Part shown: in pieces, positions 1 to 7,502 of the stretch | How positions within the stretch are numbered: position 1 is the first letter of the stretch | Layout of the letters: the number at the start of each line of letters is the position of its first letter | NCBI GenBank assembly: GCA_900318685.1 | Contig: ONLL01000021.1 | Coordinates: 1 to 64,000 of the forward strand | Length of the DNA stretch: 64,000 bases | Direction: 5' to 3' | DNA from: an uncultured Prevotellaceae bacterium | Lineage (GTDB): Bacteria > Bacteroidota > Bacteroidia > Bacteroidales > Bacteroidaceae | Program-made: the position numbers and the translations under genes | The notes under the pieces: generated by a model | The model's input: only the letters and a program-made list of their open reading frames with translations | Database searches by the model: none | Told to the model about the DNA's origin: nothing

Positions 1-45
1 TATATTATTATAATAATATATATAATATATAAAATAATATAGAGC
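1..45. repeat. A+T-only palindromic tract
   Basis: The first 42 bases are purely A and T, and a perfect palindrome of the form TATTATTA/TAATAATA lies inside. It could be an easily melted or curved element upstream of the HU-like gene promoter, or the end of something cut off by the window edge. No function can be assigned. Confidence 0.5.
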
Positions 46-82
46 GTAGATGCCGCGAAACCTGAAAAATGAATTTTCGAAA

Positions 83-106
83 TGCCTCAATGCCTCAATG
101 CCTCAA
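83..106. repeat. Octamer tandem repeat, 3 copies
   Basis: TGCCTCAA occurs three times in perfect tandem and is followed by a single T. It lies about 60 bp upstream of the -33 element of the HU promoter. It is a simple 8-bp microsatellite, similar in design to the octamer at 58165-58188. Confidence 0.8.
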
Positions 107-168
107 TAGGTGCTGATCTGTTGTCTGAAAAAAAAATGCTCTCTAATGTAATTTTATGGGGGAAACTC

Positions 169-199
169 TTGCATATGTCAGAAAAATTTAGTAACTTTG
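169..199 (+). promoter_or_regulatory. Bacteroidetes-type promoter for the HU-like gene
   Basis: TTG at 169-171 and TAACTTTG at 192-199 are separated by exactly 20 bases. This matches the TTTG/TAnnTTTG promoter of Bacteroidetes. Transcription would start near 204, leaving a leader of about 350 nt before the HU-like gene. Confidence 0.7.
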
Positions 200-557
200 C
201 ACCAGCAAAAACAGATGCGACAAGAGGCATCACAGGGGTGCGAAGCCAACGCTCTGAACGGTGTCAAGCGACAAGTACCGACGCTCAAAGGCCACGAGCC
301 GGTGCCAGCCATTGACAAAGCGATCGTCCGTTTATGACGAGGTAAGCGCCCGCCCGCGATGAAGCGGAGCCTCCCACCCCACGATGGAGCAGAAGCCCCC
401 CATCTCCAAGGGAGGGGAGCAAGAAGAGGGGAGAAGAAAGTGCCTGGACAAGCGCAGGTGCTATGTAAAGAAAAACACACAACCGGTCTGATGTACGCTT
501 GGGCAGACCAAAAGGTCCCTGACTTAGGGGCTAAGACAATGAAAGGAGAAAAACAAA
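200..557 (+). other. Long untranslated leader without a convincing gene
   Basis: This stretch follows a good promoter and ends at a strong ribosome binding site (AAAGGAG at 542-548). No convincing protein is encoded: the short reading frames lack start signals and have atypical composition. It contains a C-rich then G-rich segment (about 385-440) that could pair, and a small hairpin CTTAG-GGG-CTAAG at 523-535 just upstream of the ribosome binding site. It may be a regulatory leader or carry a small RNA; I recognise no known RNA family (no RNase P, 6S or tmRNA core motif was seen). Confidence 0.4.
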
Positions 558-1112
558 ATGAGTCAGAAAGTACAGAAGTATCGTAACACCAATGAGCTGT
601 CGAAGACGTTCGGGAAGTACTATGTGCGACCCGTATACGACAAGCAGTTCATCAGCACCGACGGCCTGGCAGAGTATATCCAGACGCAGTGCACCGTGAA
701 GAAGAGTGACATCCGTGCCGTGCTCGAGGAGCTGGGCAGCGCCATGAAGCACTACTTTGAGCTGGGTCAGAAGGTGAAGCTCGAGGGCATCGGCATCTTC
801 AAGGTCGGCATATCCAGCGCCGCCAGCGACACCGAGGCGGGCTGCACTGCCTCGCTGGTGAAGAAGAGCCGCGTCAATTTCCAGCCCGAGACGACCGCCG
901 TGCTCAAGGGTGTCGTCGACGTGCAGCGTGCCCGCATGATCAACGGCGTGGCCACCATGGTCGAGACGCAGCAGCAGGTCTTCGACCACCCCGCCACCAT
1001 GCTCCGCGACATCCGCTTCGAGCTCACTGCCGATGTGCAGGGTAGCGGTATGCAGGACGAGAATTCCGGCAGCGGAGGCAACAGCGGAGGCGACGACGAG
1101 CCACGTCCGTAG
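558..1112 (+). CDS. HU-like DNA-binding protein (Bacteroidetes HU-HIG type)
   Basis: This 184-residue protein is a nucleoid-type DNA-binding protein of the HU/IHF superfamily in the long form common in Bacteroidetes. Residues 1-110 carry the HU-like fold, including the LEELGSAMKHYFELGQKVKLEGIG segment that matches the helix-turn and start of the beta arm (split here as LEELGSAMKHYF and ELGQKVKLEGIG). The tail from about residue 160 is rich in Gly, Ser, Asp and Glu, ends DDEPRP, and is probably disordered. The start is preceded by AAAGGAG, an unusually strong ribosome binding site for this genome. The gene is followed by a smalltalk-protein gene, a pairing frequently seen in Prevotella and Bacteroides. 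The amidase gene often found third in such clusters is absent. DNA target and role are unknown. Confidence 0.88.
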   Translation: MSQKVQKYRNTNELSKTFGKYYVRPVYDKQFISTDGLAEYIQTQCTVKKSDIRAVLEELGSAMKHYFELGQKVKLEGIGIFKVGISSAASDTEAGCTASLVKKSRVNFQPETTAVLKGVVDVQRARMINGVATMVETQQQVFDHPATMLRDIRFELTADVQGSGMQDENSGSGGNSGGDDEPRP

Positions 1113-1114
1113 GA

Positions 1115-1142
1115 AGTGAAGAGTGAAGAGTGAAGAGTGAAG
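1115..1142. repeat. Heptamer tandem repeat AGTGAAG x4
   Basis: Four perfect copies of AGTGAAG begin two bases after the HU stop codon. The complementary heptamer (TCACTCT, i.e. CTTCACT read in another phase) occurs in the array at 1586-1613, so the two arrays flank the smalltalk gene in opposite orientation. Confidence 0.9.
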
Positions 1143-1178
1143 AATTTGCTACCGCTCGGATGACTTAAGGGGTCGCTT

Positions 1179-1283
1179 CGCTCAAAATTAAAACAAAAAT
1201 TAAAAAGAAAATTAATCGAAATTCCGACGGGTTCATTTAATTTTTCCTTAAAATTTTTGCTTCAATTTTTTCAATTTTGAGCG
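1179..1283. repeat. Large imperfect inverted repeat between HU-like and smalltalk genes
   Basis: CGCTCAAAATT at 1179-1189 is the exact complement of AATTTTGAGCG at 1273-1283. The A-rich left arm and T-rich right arm continue to pair imperfectly for about 40 bases inward, leaving a GC-containing loop (around CCGACGGG, 1226-1233). As RNA this would be a hairpin of about 105 nt that could stop, protect or stabilise the bicistronic message. It is not followed by a long T run, so I do not call it a terminator. Confidence 0.75.
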
Positions 1284-1317
1284 TAAACGACCTATAATCA
1301 AGAAAGGAGAAAACACA

Positions 1318-1428
1318 ATGAAAGAACGACTGAAGAACAGGTTGGCGGAGGCGCTGATAGCGGCATTGACGGCCTTCCTAACGGCACTCACGACGGTTTC
1401 ATGTATGGGCTATATCCCCGCATTATAG
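1318..1428 (+). CDS. Smalltalk protein
   Basis: This is a 36-residue protein, starting MKERLKNRLAEALIAAL and ending TVSCMGYIPAL. A basic N-terminus, one hydrophobic helix with the LTALTT pattern and a conserved-looking SCM near the end match the smalltalk protein family of Bacteroidetes, whose members lie next to HU-like genes as here. AAAGGAG lies 8 bases before the ATG, nearly identical to the ribosome binding site of the HU-like gene, which supports real translation. No separate promoter is seen, so it probably shares the HU message. It may insert in the membrane, or be a short lipoprotein if Cys29 is modified. The family's function is unknown. Confidence 0.8.
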   Translation: MKERLKNRLAEALIAALTAFLTALTTVSCMGYIPAL

Positions 1429-1529
1429 CCGCCCTTAGCAAGGGACTCTAAAGGGCAGCGGACCGTTCTAGGATCATTGTAGAGCTTGCTTCAGGCATAT
1501 ACCAGCTGCAGAAGGTATCGCGGAAGCAA

Positions 1530-1613
1530 ACTCTACACTCTAAACTCTACACTCTAAAATCTAAACTCTTCACTCAACAGATTCTTCACTCTTCACTCTT
1601 CACTCTTCACTTT
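1530..1613. repeat. Degenerate heptamer tandem repeat, 12 units
   Basis: Twelve 7-base units run from 1530 to 1613: ACTCTAC/ACTCTAA alternate, become ACTCTTC and then TCACTCT x3 and TCACTTT. The last unit overlaps the stop codon (1612-1614) of the minus-strand kinase gene. The period is strict although the units drift. The TCACTCT part is complementary to the array at 1115-1142. Confidence 0.9.
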
Positions 1614-2238
1614 ACAGATTCTCCATGGGGAACAGACCGTAGAGCTTGGCGTCGATCATGTCGGTGACCTGCTTCAGATGGTCGGGGTTGTCGCCAAACT
1701 TGCAATGGTCGCCATCGACGATGATGAGCTGTCCCTTGTAGCCTGCTATCCACTCCTCGTAGCGCTTCTCCAGACCTTGCAGATAGTCGAGGCGCATGGT
1801 CTGCTCGTACTCCCTACCCCGCTTCTGGATCTGTGCCACCAGCGTGGGAATGCTCGAACGGATATAGATCATCAGGTCGGGCAGCTTCACGAGCGACATC
1901 ATCAGGTCGAAGAGGTCGCGATAGTTGGCGAAGTCACGGTCGCTCATCATGCCCTGCCCATGCAGGTTGGGAGCGAAGATGCAGGCATCCTCGAAGATGG
2001 TGCGATCCTGGATGATGGTCTCCTTGCTCTTCGATATCTCGACCACCTCCTTGAAACGCTTGTTGAGGAAGTACACCTGCAGGTTGAACGACCAACGCGG
2101 CATATCGGCATAGAAGTCGGCCAGATAGGGGTTGTCGTCTACTGGTTCGTAACGTGGCGTCCAGCCGTATCTGTGGGCCAGGAGCCGTGTGAGGGTGGTC
2201 TTGCCACTGCCAATGTTTCCTGCTATAGCTATATGCAT
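1612..2238 (-). CDS. Deoxynucleoside kinase (copy 1)
   Basis: This 208-residue cytoplasmic enzyme phosphorylates deoxynucleosides (dA, dG or dC type) with ATP in nucleotide salvage. It shows the P-loop GNIGSGKT at residues 7-14, Glu31 (expected catalytic base), DRT at 78-80, and an Arg-rich lid KRGREYEQ at 139-146. It is paralogous to the gene just upstream (2255-2899), with the key motifs at the same residue numbers; the gap is 16 bases. The pair presumably has different substrate preferences, but specificity cannot be read from sequence. Bacteroidetes often carry two such genes. Confidence 0.9.
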   Translation of the reverse strand: MHIAIAGNIGSGKTTLTRLLAHRYGWTPRYEPVDDNPYLADFYADMPRWSFNLQVYFLNKRFKEVVEISKSKETIIQDRTIFEDACIFAPNLHGQGMMSDRDFANYRDLFDLMMSLVKLPDLMIYIRSSIPTLVAQIQKRGREYEQTMRLDYLQGLEKRYEEWIAGYKGQLIIVDGDHCKFGDNPDHLKQVTDMIDAKLYGLFPMENL

Positions 2239-2254
2239 AACTGTATGTATTGTT

Positions 2255-2899
2255 TTAATGTTTGTCGTCGTTGTTGCTGATATCGGGGAAGAGTCCGAAG
2301 AGGGTGCGGTCGATGCGGTCGACGATGAGTGCGAAGTCCTTGGGATTGTGCTGGAAGTCGAGCTGGTCCTTCTCTATCACCATCACGCGTCCGGGGTATT
2401 TATGCTGTATGAAGTCCTCGTAGCGGTCGTTCAGGTTCTGCAGGTATTCCAGCTGTATCTGCTGCTCATAGTCGCGCCCGCGTTTCTGGATGTTTCCCAC
2501 GAGATGTGCCACTGAAGCCCGCAGGTAGATGAGCAGGTCGGGCACGCGCACCACGGTCATCATCTGCTGGAAGAGCTCCATGAAGGTGTCGTAGTCGCGA
2601 TCGGAGAGGTGGCCCATGGCCTTGTTGTTGGCCATGAAGACATAGACGCCCTCGAAGATGGTGCGATCCTGTATGACGGTGTGGTCGGCCTTGGAGATGT
2701 CGATCAGGTCGCGGAATCGCTCTTTCAGGAAAAAGACCTCGAGATTGAACGACCAGCGGTGAAGGTCGCGATAGTAGTCCTCCAGGTATGGATTGCCGAC
2801 TACGGTCTCGAACTTGGCCTCCCACCCATAGTGCTTTGCCAGCATCTTTGTGAGCGTGGATTTTCCGCTTCCTATGTTTCCTGCTACTGCTATATGCAT
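2255..2899 (-). CDS. Deoxynucleoside kinase (copy 2)
   Basis: This 214-residue paralogue of the downstream kinase has the P-loop GNIGSGKS at residues 7-14, Glu31, DRT at 78-80 and lid KRGRDYEQ. It starts only two bases after the upstream hydrolase gene ends, so the three minus-strand genes (hydrolase, kinase, kinase) look co-transcribed from the promoter at 4144-4151. Conserved motifs agree with copy 1, while the substrate-pocket regions differ (for example YEPVDDN against FETVVGN). That fits divergence after duplication to handle different deoxynucleosides; this is an inference. Confidence 0.9.
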   Translation of the reverse strand: MHIAVAGNIGSGKSTLTKMLAKHYGWEAKFETVVGNPYLEDYYRDLHRWSFNLEVFFLKERFRDLIDISKADHTVIQDRTIFEGVYVFMANNKAMGHLSDRDYDTFMELFQQMMTVVRVPDLLIYLRASVAHLVGNIQKRGRDYEQQIQLEYLQNLNDRYEDFIQHKYPGRVMVIEKDQLDFQHNPKDFALIVDRIDRTLFGLFPDISNNDDKH

Positions 2900-2901
2900 G
2901 G

Positions 2902-4128
2902 TTATTTATCGGTATAGTGTCGTTTGATGAATCGTGCGATGTCGTCGACCACCTCCTTGGGTATAGTGCCCTCGCGCATGTATTCCTGTGGCGTGGAGGG
3001 GCCTTCGCCTTCCAGGAAAAGATGATTCAGGCGCGGATAGGAGTGCAGCTCTGCCTGTGGCCTCTCGTGGAGTGCCTCCTGCCACAGGCGGTATTCGGTC
3101 ATCGTCACTTGATAGTCGCGTTCTCCCTGAAGGATGAGCAGGGGCGTGTGGAGCGACAGGGCCGTGGCGACCTGATGCTGCGACTCGAAATAGTGGGGAA
3201 CCTGCTGGCGCATCTGCTCGACGGCCTCTTCCTTCTCGGCTTGAGTGGTCTCTGGCGGCGAGAGATAGTCGATCTGCTCTGTGACCACATCCTTCAGGTC
3301 GCGTGCCGGGGCTGCCATCATGATCACGCCATCGAGCTCGGCCCTGGATGCGATGGCAGGGGCCAGCATGGCTCCCAGGCTATGGCCAAGCAGAAACACA
3401 TTATTAAAATATGTACGCGCGAGGCCGACGGCTGAGAGGGCATCGAGAATGGTCTCTTCGTCCATCGACGTGACGGGCTGCTGATAGACGAAGGTGCGCT
3501 TGTCGTAGCGAAGGGAGCTGATGCCACAGGCAGCCAGCTGACATGCGAGGTCGCGGAAAGTCTTGTTGGCCATCACTGTCTCGTCGCGATCCAGCGCCCC
3601 TGAGCCATGCACCATCACCACGACAGGAGGATTGTCCGTCCGCCCGCTCATGGTGAGTATGCAAGGCAGGGCAATGTCGCCTGTGCGCAAGGTATCGGTC
3701 AGCTCCACGGCATCCGGAGGCAGCTTGTGAATGCTCTCCCTGGCCGGCATGGGCAGCAGGCGCACACCATGCACACGCCACTGGCTGTCGAAGGTGACGA
3801 CAAAGCGAAGCTGAGCATGCTCAAAGGTGACTGTCGACGCATAGACGGTGAGACTATCGGCCTGCTGGCTTGTCCATTCACCATGCTCCTGATAGGGCCC
3901 TGCCATCGCCTCTGCCTGGGTCATCGCGCCTTTCAGCTGGTCGCGCTGCACCATCTTCTGCATGTCCTTAGCCATGCTCTCGTAAAGGCTATCCGCCTCA
4001 TTTTCAAGCATCCAACGGAACACTTGCTCTGCATGCCTGATGCCATCGCCGGCATCCTGAGCCCAGGATGTCAGCACGGAGCAGAGAAGCGCAACTGCTC
4101 CCATTAAGCGTATCGTGACGACTCTCAC
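2902..4128 (-). CDS. Secreted alpha/beta hydrolase with N-terminal DUF3887-like domain
   Basis: The protein has 408 residues if it starts at the GTG at 4128. The N-terminus MRVVTIRLMGAVALLCSVLTSWAQ is a plausible signal peptide. Residues 30-125 resemble the DUF3887 module often fused to such hydrolases. The hydrolase domain follows, with oxyanion HGSGALDRDE (174-183), nucleophile elbow GHSLG (Ser250), Asp338 in GERD and His369 in LNHLF. It is probably a periplasmic esterase or acyl-transfer enzyme; its substrate is unknown. The promoter at 4144-4151 puts transcription start near 4139, so a longer upstream reading frame is excluded. The ATG at 4104 is an alternative start, but gives a signal peptide without positive charge. 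Confidence 0.85.
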   Translation of the reverse strand: MRVVTIRLMGAVALLCSVLTSWAQDAGDGIRHAEQVFRWMLENEADSLYESMAKDMQKMVQRDQLKGAMTQAEAMAGPYQEHGEWTSQQADSLTVYASTVTFEHAQLRFVVTFDSQWRVHGVRLLPMPARESIHKLPPDAVELTDTLRTGDIALPCILTMSGRTDNPPVVVMVHGSGALDRDETVMANKTFRDLACQLAACGISSLRYDKRTFVYQQPVTSMDEETILDALSAVGLARTYFNNVFLLGHSLGAMLAPAIASRAELDGVIMMAAPARDLKDVVTEQIDYLSPPETTQAEKEEAVEQMRQQVPHYFESQHQVATALSLHTPLLILQGERDYQVTMTEYRLWQEALHERPQAELHSYPRLNHLFLEGEGPSTPQEYMREGTIPKEVVDDIARFIKRHYTDK

Positions 4129-4143
4129 AGTTGCAAATTTTTG

Positions 4144-4151
4144 CAAAGATA
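4144..4151 (-). promoter_or_regulatory. -7 box (TATCTTTG) for the hydrolase-kinase operon
   Basis: On the minus strand TTCG-TATCTTTG-CA lies 15 bases upstream of the GTG start. It faces away from the promoter at 4196-4203, with a heptamer repeat between them. Confidence 0.7.
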
Positions 4152-4163
4152 CGAAATAATTGT

Positions 4164-4191
4164 GAATTATGAATGGCGAATTATGATTTAT
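4164..4191. repeat. Heptamer repeat between divergent promoters
   Basis: Four 7-base units read GAATTAT, GAATGGC, GAATTAT, GATTTAT. The first three recur, on the other strand and with one base changed, in the bglX/rlmN promoter spacer at 26652-26686. Confidence 0.85.
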
Positions 4192-4195
4192 TTTG

Positions 4196-4203
4196 TAATT
4201 TTG
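4196..4203 (+). promoter_or_regulatory. -7 box (TAATTTTG) for the DUF4468-porin operon
   Basis: TAATTTTG-CA lies 31 bases upstream of the ATG at 4235 and points to the plus strand. Confidence 0.6.
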
Positions 4204-4234
4204 CACTCGTAAAGTATAAAATAATGATCTAGCA

Positions 4235-4843
4235 ATGATGAAAAGACTATTGATAGCCATGCTGATGGGGCTGCCACTGGCTGCCGCAGCACAAGACAAC
4301 ACCTGGGAAAAAGCAGCAGTGACGACTACTGCCAACGCCGACCAGAAATACCTCGAAGGAGCCGTGCCCGTGGTCGACGGGCAGGTGGTGTTCGAGACCA
4401 CGATCAAGGCACCCGGCAAGACGGGCAAGCAGATCTACGACATCATGCTCAACCAGCTGCAGCAGCTCACGCAGGGCCCGGAGCAGTTTGAGCAGAGCAG
4501 CGTGACGCTGCAGAATGCCGACCAGCTGCAGATCGTGGGCAACTACCAGGAGTGGCTGGTGTTCAAGAACAAGCCTCTCAACCTCGATCGCACACGCCTG
4601 TTCTACCATCTCTTCGTGGACTGCCGCGACGGTGAGGCCACGGTGAAGATGACTCGCATCGTCTACCTCTACGACGAGGAGCGCGATCCGCAGACATACT
4701 ATGCCAACGAGTGGATCACCGACCGCTATGGCCTGAACAAGAAGAAGACCAAGCTCGCACGAGTCAGCGGAAAGTTCCGCCGCAAGACCATCGACCGCAA
4801 AGACTACCTGTTTGAGAAGTTCACCATCGCACTGACCAAATGA
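4235..4843 (+). CDS. DUF4468 domain-containing exported protein
   Basis: This 202-residue protein has a signal peptide (MMKRLLIAMLMGLPLAAAAQ) followed by one domain of about 170 residues resembling DUF4468. That family is Bacteroidetes-restricted, of unknown function, and has a TBP-like fold. It is expected in the periplasm or attached to the envelope. Its stop overlaps the start of the next gene by 4 bases (ATGA), so translation is probably coupled. It heads a run of three envelope genes ending in the porin. A second ATG three bases later is an equally possible start. Confidence 0.8.
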   Translation: MMKRLLIAMLMGLPLAAAAQDNTWEKAAVTTTANADQKYLEGAVPVVDGQVVFETTIKAPGKTGKQIYDIMLNQLQQLTQGPEQFEQSSVTLQNADQLQIVGNYQEWLVFKNKPLNLDRTRLFYHLFVDCRDGEATVKMTRIVYLYDEERDPQTYYANEWITDRYGLNKKKTKLARVSGKFRRKTIDRKDYLFEKFTIALTK

Positions 4844-5094
4844 CAGACGAAGAGCTAAACAAAAACGTGGAGGAGGCAATGGCCAAGAGGCCCAGCCGCC
4901 ACAACCTGGAGCCATTCCGCGACAGCAGCCGCACCAGGGTGCTGCGCCTGTGGCTCAATGTGATCTTCATGGTGGGAGCCATTGCCGGCTTGATCATCTA
5001 TTTCAATGTCGACCACAACATGGCCAAGTGGATCCTGCTGGTATCACTTGTGTTCAAGTTCGTCGAATTATTCCTACGCATCTTTAAGATATAA
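4840..5094 (+). CDS. Small inner-membrane protein
   Basis: This 84-residue protein has a charged, Asn/Glu/Lys-rich N-terminal 35 residues, then two hydrophobic segments (about 39-57 and 63-80) joined by NVDHNMAKW. It overlaps the upstream DUF4468 gene by 4 bases and sits 8 bases before the porin gene. I recognise no named family. Its place in the operon suggests an envelope role, but nothing more can be read from the sequence. Confidence 0.75.
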   Translation: MTDEELNKNVEEAMAKRPSRHNLEPFRDSSRTRVLRLWLNVIFMVGAIAGLIIYFNVDHNMAKWILLVSLVFKFVELFLRIFKI

Positions 5095-5102
5095 CTATCG
5101 AA

Positions 5103-7391
5103 GTGGAAAGTCACAAGTACCTGCTGCTCATCGCATTGTCTCTTTTGTTGCCAATCCTTGCCCATGCTCAGACTTTCAATGAGATGGACGAGAGTGGCAA
5201 TATCACACAGCGCAATGAGAACCAGAACTTCAACCCACACAATCGCGACACCACACAGCAGAAGACGGTGCCCAAGGGCATCTATGTATGGACCGTAGAC
5301 CGACGTTTTGGCGACATGCACAAAACGGACGTCGACACGATGCCTCACCTCTATCCGCAGTCCACTATGGCCCCAGGCATGTATGGGGACTATAATACCA
5401 CCGGGTCGAACTACACTGCACGTCTGTCGCGCATCTTCGCCAACCGCAAGGCCGTCAGCCAGACGCCTTTCACCGATGCCTACGACCAGATACTCAAGCA
5501 GCCCGACGAGTGGCACTTCACCAATACGCTTTCGCCCATCACGAACCTCAGCTACGGCAGCTGTGGCGACAAGACCAACGGCGAGGACCTTATCGACGCT
5601 CGCTTTGCAGTCAACGCTGGCAAGCACACTGGACTGGGATTCGACCTCGACTACCGCTATGCCCGTGGCTACTTCTCGAGCCAGAACAATTCGCATTTCG
5701 GCTCGTCGTTCTTCGTCACGCATCTTGGCGAACGATATCAGATGCACCTGCTATTTCAGAACTACCATCAGAAGGCAACGGAAAACGGTGGTGTTCAGAC
5801 GGATGAATACATCACCCATCCTGAGTCGTATACGGAGAGCTACTCTGACAACGAAATACCCACCGTGCTGGAGTATAACTGGAATCGCAACGACCACCAG
5901 CATCTGTTCCTCACCCATCGCTATTCAGTGGGATTCTATCGCAAGGTGCCTATGACGGAGGAGGAAATCAAGGCACAGAAGGAGGCTGATGAGGCAGCGA
6001 AGGCTGAAGAAGCCAAGAAAGACGTCCCTAAGGGACGACCTGACGACGCTGTCATAGCAGGCGACGAAATAGTGAAAGACTCGCTGGAGGTTCCTGTCGA
6101 CAGCGGACGTATCACCGTCGACTCCAAGGCGATGGCCGACAGCCTGATAGCTGCTGAGCCCGTCGACAGCGCCAGCCTGTATACCAAGCGTGAGTTCGTG
6201 CCCGTCACCAGTTTTATCCATACTGCCGAACTCACCCATCACAACCGTACCTACCTGGCATACTACTCGCCCCAGGACTACTATGCCGACACCTTCTTCA
6301 ACCGCAGTCCGAAGGGCACACACGGAGGAGACTCTATCAGCGACCAGACGAAATACCTGGGCCTGCGCAACACGCTGGCCATCTCACTGCTCGAGGGATT
6401 CAACAAATATGCGCCTGCAGGGCTCAAAGCCTTTGCAGCGCACGACCTGCGACGATTCGACATGCCAAGCATAGCCGGCGACGACTCTACCTACATGGAA
6501 CGCTGGACAGAGCACAGCATCAGCGTGGGCGGACAGCTGGTGAAGGCACAGGGCAACACGCTCCACTACGACCTCACTGCCGAGGCGTGGATCGCTGGTG
6601 AAGATGCAGGACAGCTGAAGCTCGATGCTACAGCCGACCTCAACATACCGTTCCTAGGCGATACGGTCCGCTTCGATGCCAAGGCTTATCTCCACAGGCT
6701 CAACCCTGTATTCCTGCAACGTCACTACCACTCCAAGCACCTATGGTGGGACAACGACCTGAGCAAAGAGACGAGGACGCATCTCGAGGGAAAGCTAGGC
6801 TTCGCCAAGACGGGCACCACGCTGCGTGTGGCACTCGACGAGATAGAGAACTACACCTACCTGGCAATGGACTACACACTTGCCGACGAGGCACGCACGG
6901 CACTCACGGCAGCCTACAGACAGCACGACGCATCGCTCACGGTCCTCACGGCACAGCTCGATCAGCGGCTTAGCCTCGGACCCCTGCACTGGGACAACAT
7001 CGTCACCCTGCAGACCGTCAACGACAAAGACGTGCTCCCCTTGCCAAAGCTGAATGTGTTTACTAACCTCTACCTGCAGTTCATGGTAGCACGCGTGCTG
7101 CGAGTGGAGCTGGGAGCATCAGGGACATGGTTCACCAAGTACTACGCTCCCGACTTCCTGCCACAGCTCAACCAATATGCCGTGCAGGAGAACAATGACA
7201 GCCGCGTAGAGCTGGGCAACTTCCCCTTTGTCGACGTCTATGCCAACCTGCATCTGAAGCATGCCCGATTCTTCATCATGATGACGAATGTGCTGGGCAA
7301 GGACTTCGACCGCATGTCGTTCCTCACGCCTCACTATCCCCTCAACCGCTCCGTCCTCCATCTGGGCATCTCCTGGAATTTCTTCAATTGA
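5103..7391 (+). CDS. Putative outer-membrane porin (Bacteroidetes 'putative porin' family)
   Basis: This 762-residue protein starts with GTG and has a signal peptide ending LLPILAHAQ. The mature N-terminus is Asn/Gln-rich; the rest alternates polar and hydrophobic residues with many aromatics and ends in SWNFFN, an aromatic C-terminus typical of outer-membrane barrels. It matches the uncharacterised 'putative porin' family. It contains a charged insertion at about residues 282-360 (nucleotides 5950-6185), beginning MTEEEIKAQKEADEAAKAEE, that looks like a long exposed or coiled-coil loop rather than barrel strands. It is last in the operon that starts at 4235. The solute is unknown. Confidence 0.78.
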   Translation: MESHKYLLLIALSLLLPILAHAQTFNEMDESGNITQRNENQNFNPHNRDTTQQKTVPKGIYVWTVDRRFGDMHKTDVDTMPHLYPQSTMAPGMYGDYNTTGSNYTARLSRIFANRKAVSQTPFTDAYDQILKQPDEWHFTNTLSPITNLSYGSCGDKTNGEDLIDARFAVNAGKHTGLGFDLDYRYARGYFSSQNNSHFGSSFFVTHLGERYQMHLLFQNYHQKATENGGVQTDEYITHPESYTESYSDNEIPTVLEYNWNRNDHQHLFLTHRYSVGFYRKVPMTEEEIKAQKEADEAAKAEEAKKDVPKGRPDDAVIAGDEIVKDSLEVPVDSGRITVDSKAMADSLIAAEPVDSASLYTKREFVPVTSFIHTAELTHHNRTYLAYYSPQDYYADTFFNRSPKGTHGGDSISDQTKYLGLRNTLAISLLEGFNKYAPAGLKAFAAHDLRRFDMPSIAGDDSTYMERWTEHSISVGGQLVKAQGNTLHYDLTAEAWIAGEDAGQLKLDATADLNIPFLGDTVRFDAKAYLHRLNPVFLQRHYHSKHLWWDNDLSKETRTHLEGKLGFAKTGTTLRVALDEIENYTYLAMDYTLADEARTALTAAYRQHDASLTVLTAQLDQRLSLGPLHWDNIVTLQTVNDKDVLPLPKLNVFTNLYLQFMVARVLRVELGASGTWFTKYYAPDFLPQLNQYAVQENNDSRVELGNFPFVDVYANLHLKHARFFIMMTNVLGKDFDRMSFLTPHYPLNRSVLHLGISWNFFN

Positions 7392-7468
7392 TTTCGAGAA
7401 AGGCCATGAAGTGGCAGGAAAGCGCATACTTTTCATGCCTTTTATTTCGCTATATCGTTTTTTTTTGC

Positions 7469-7476
7469 TATCTTTG
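7469..7476 (+). promoter_or_regulatory. -7 box (TATCTTTG) for prfA operon
   Basis: TATCTTTG-CA lies 26 bases before the prfA ATG, after an upstream T-rich tract. Confidence 0.65.
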
Positions 7477-7502
7477 CAACCAAATTAGCAAAGAGTAAGA
7501 CA

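Noticed and set aside
200-557. 6S, tmRNA or RNase P RNA in the HU leader
   Set aside because: No diagnostic core motif of these RNAs was found and pairing of the ends could not be shown.
178-586. Short proteins upstream of the HU-like gene on both strands
   Set aside because: Several open frames of 60-100 codons exist, but they have no ribosome binding site, overlap each other, and look like translated leader or its complement.
1429-1611. Remnant of an N-acetylmuramoyl amidase gene after the smalltalk gene
   Set aside because: That gene commonly follows, but translating this stretch in all frames gives no zinc-amidase motif; only unrelated short peptides are seen.
4129-4428. 100-residue N-terminal extension of the secreted hydrolase
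   Set aside because: It would overlap the divergent DUF4468 gene and both promoters; the signal peptide and -7 box place the start at 4128 or 4104.
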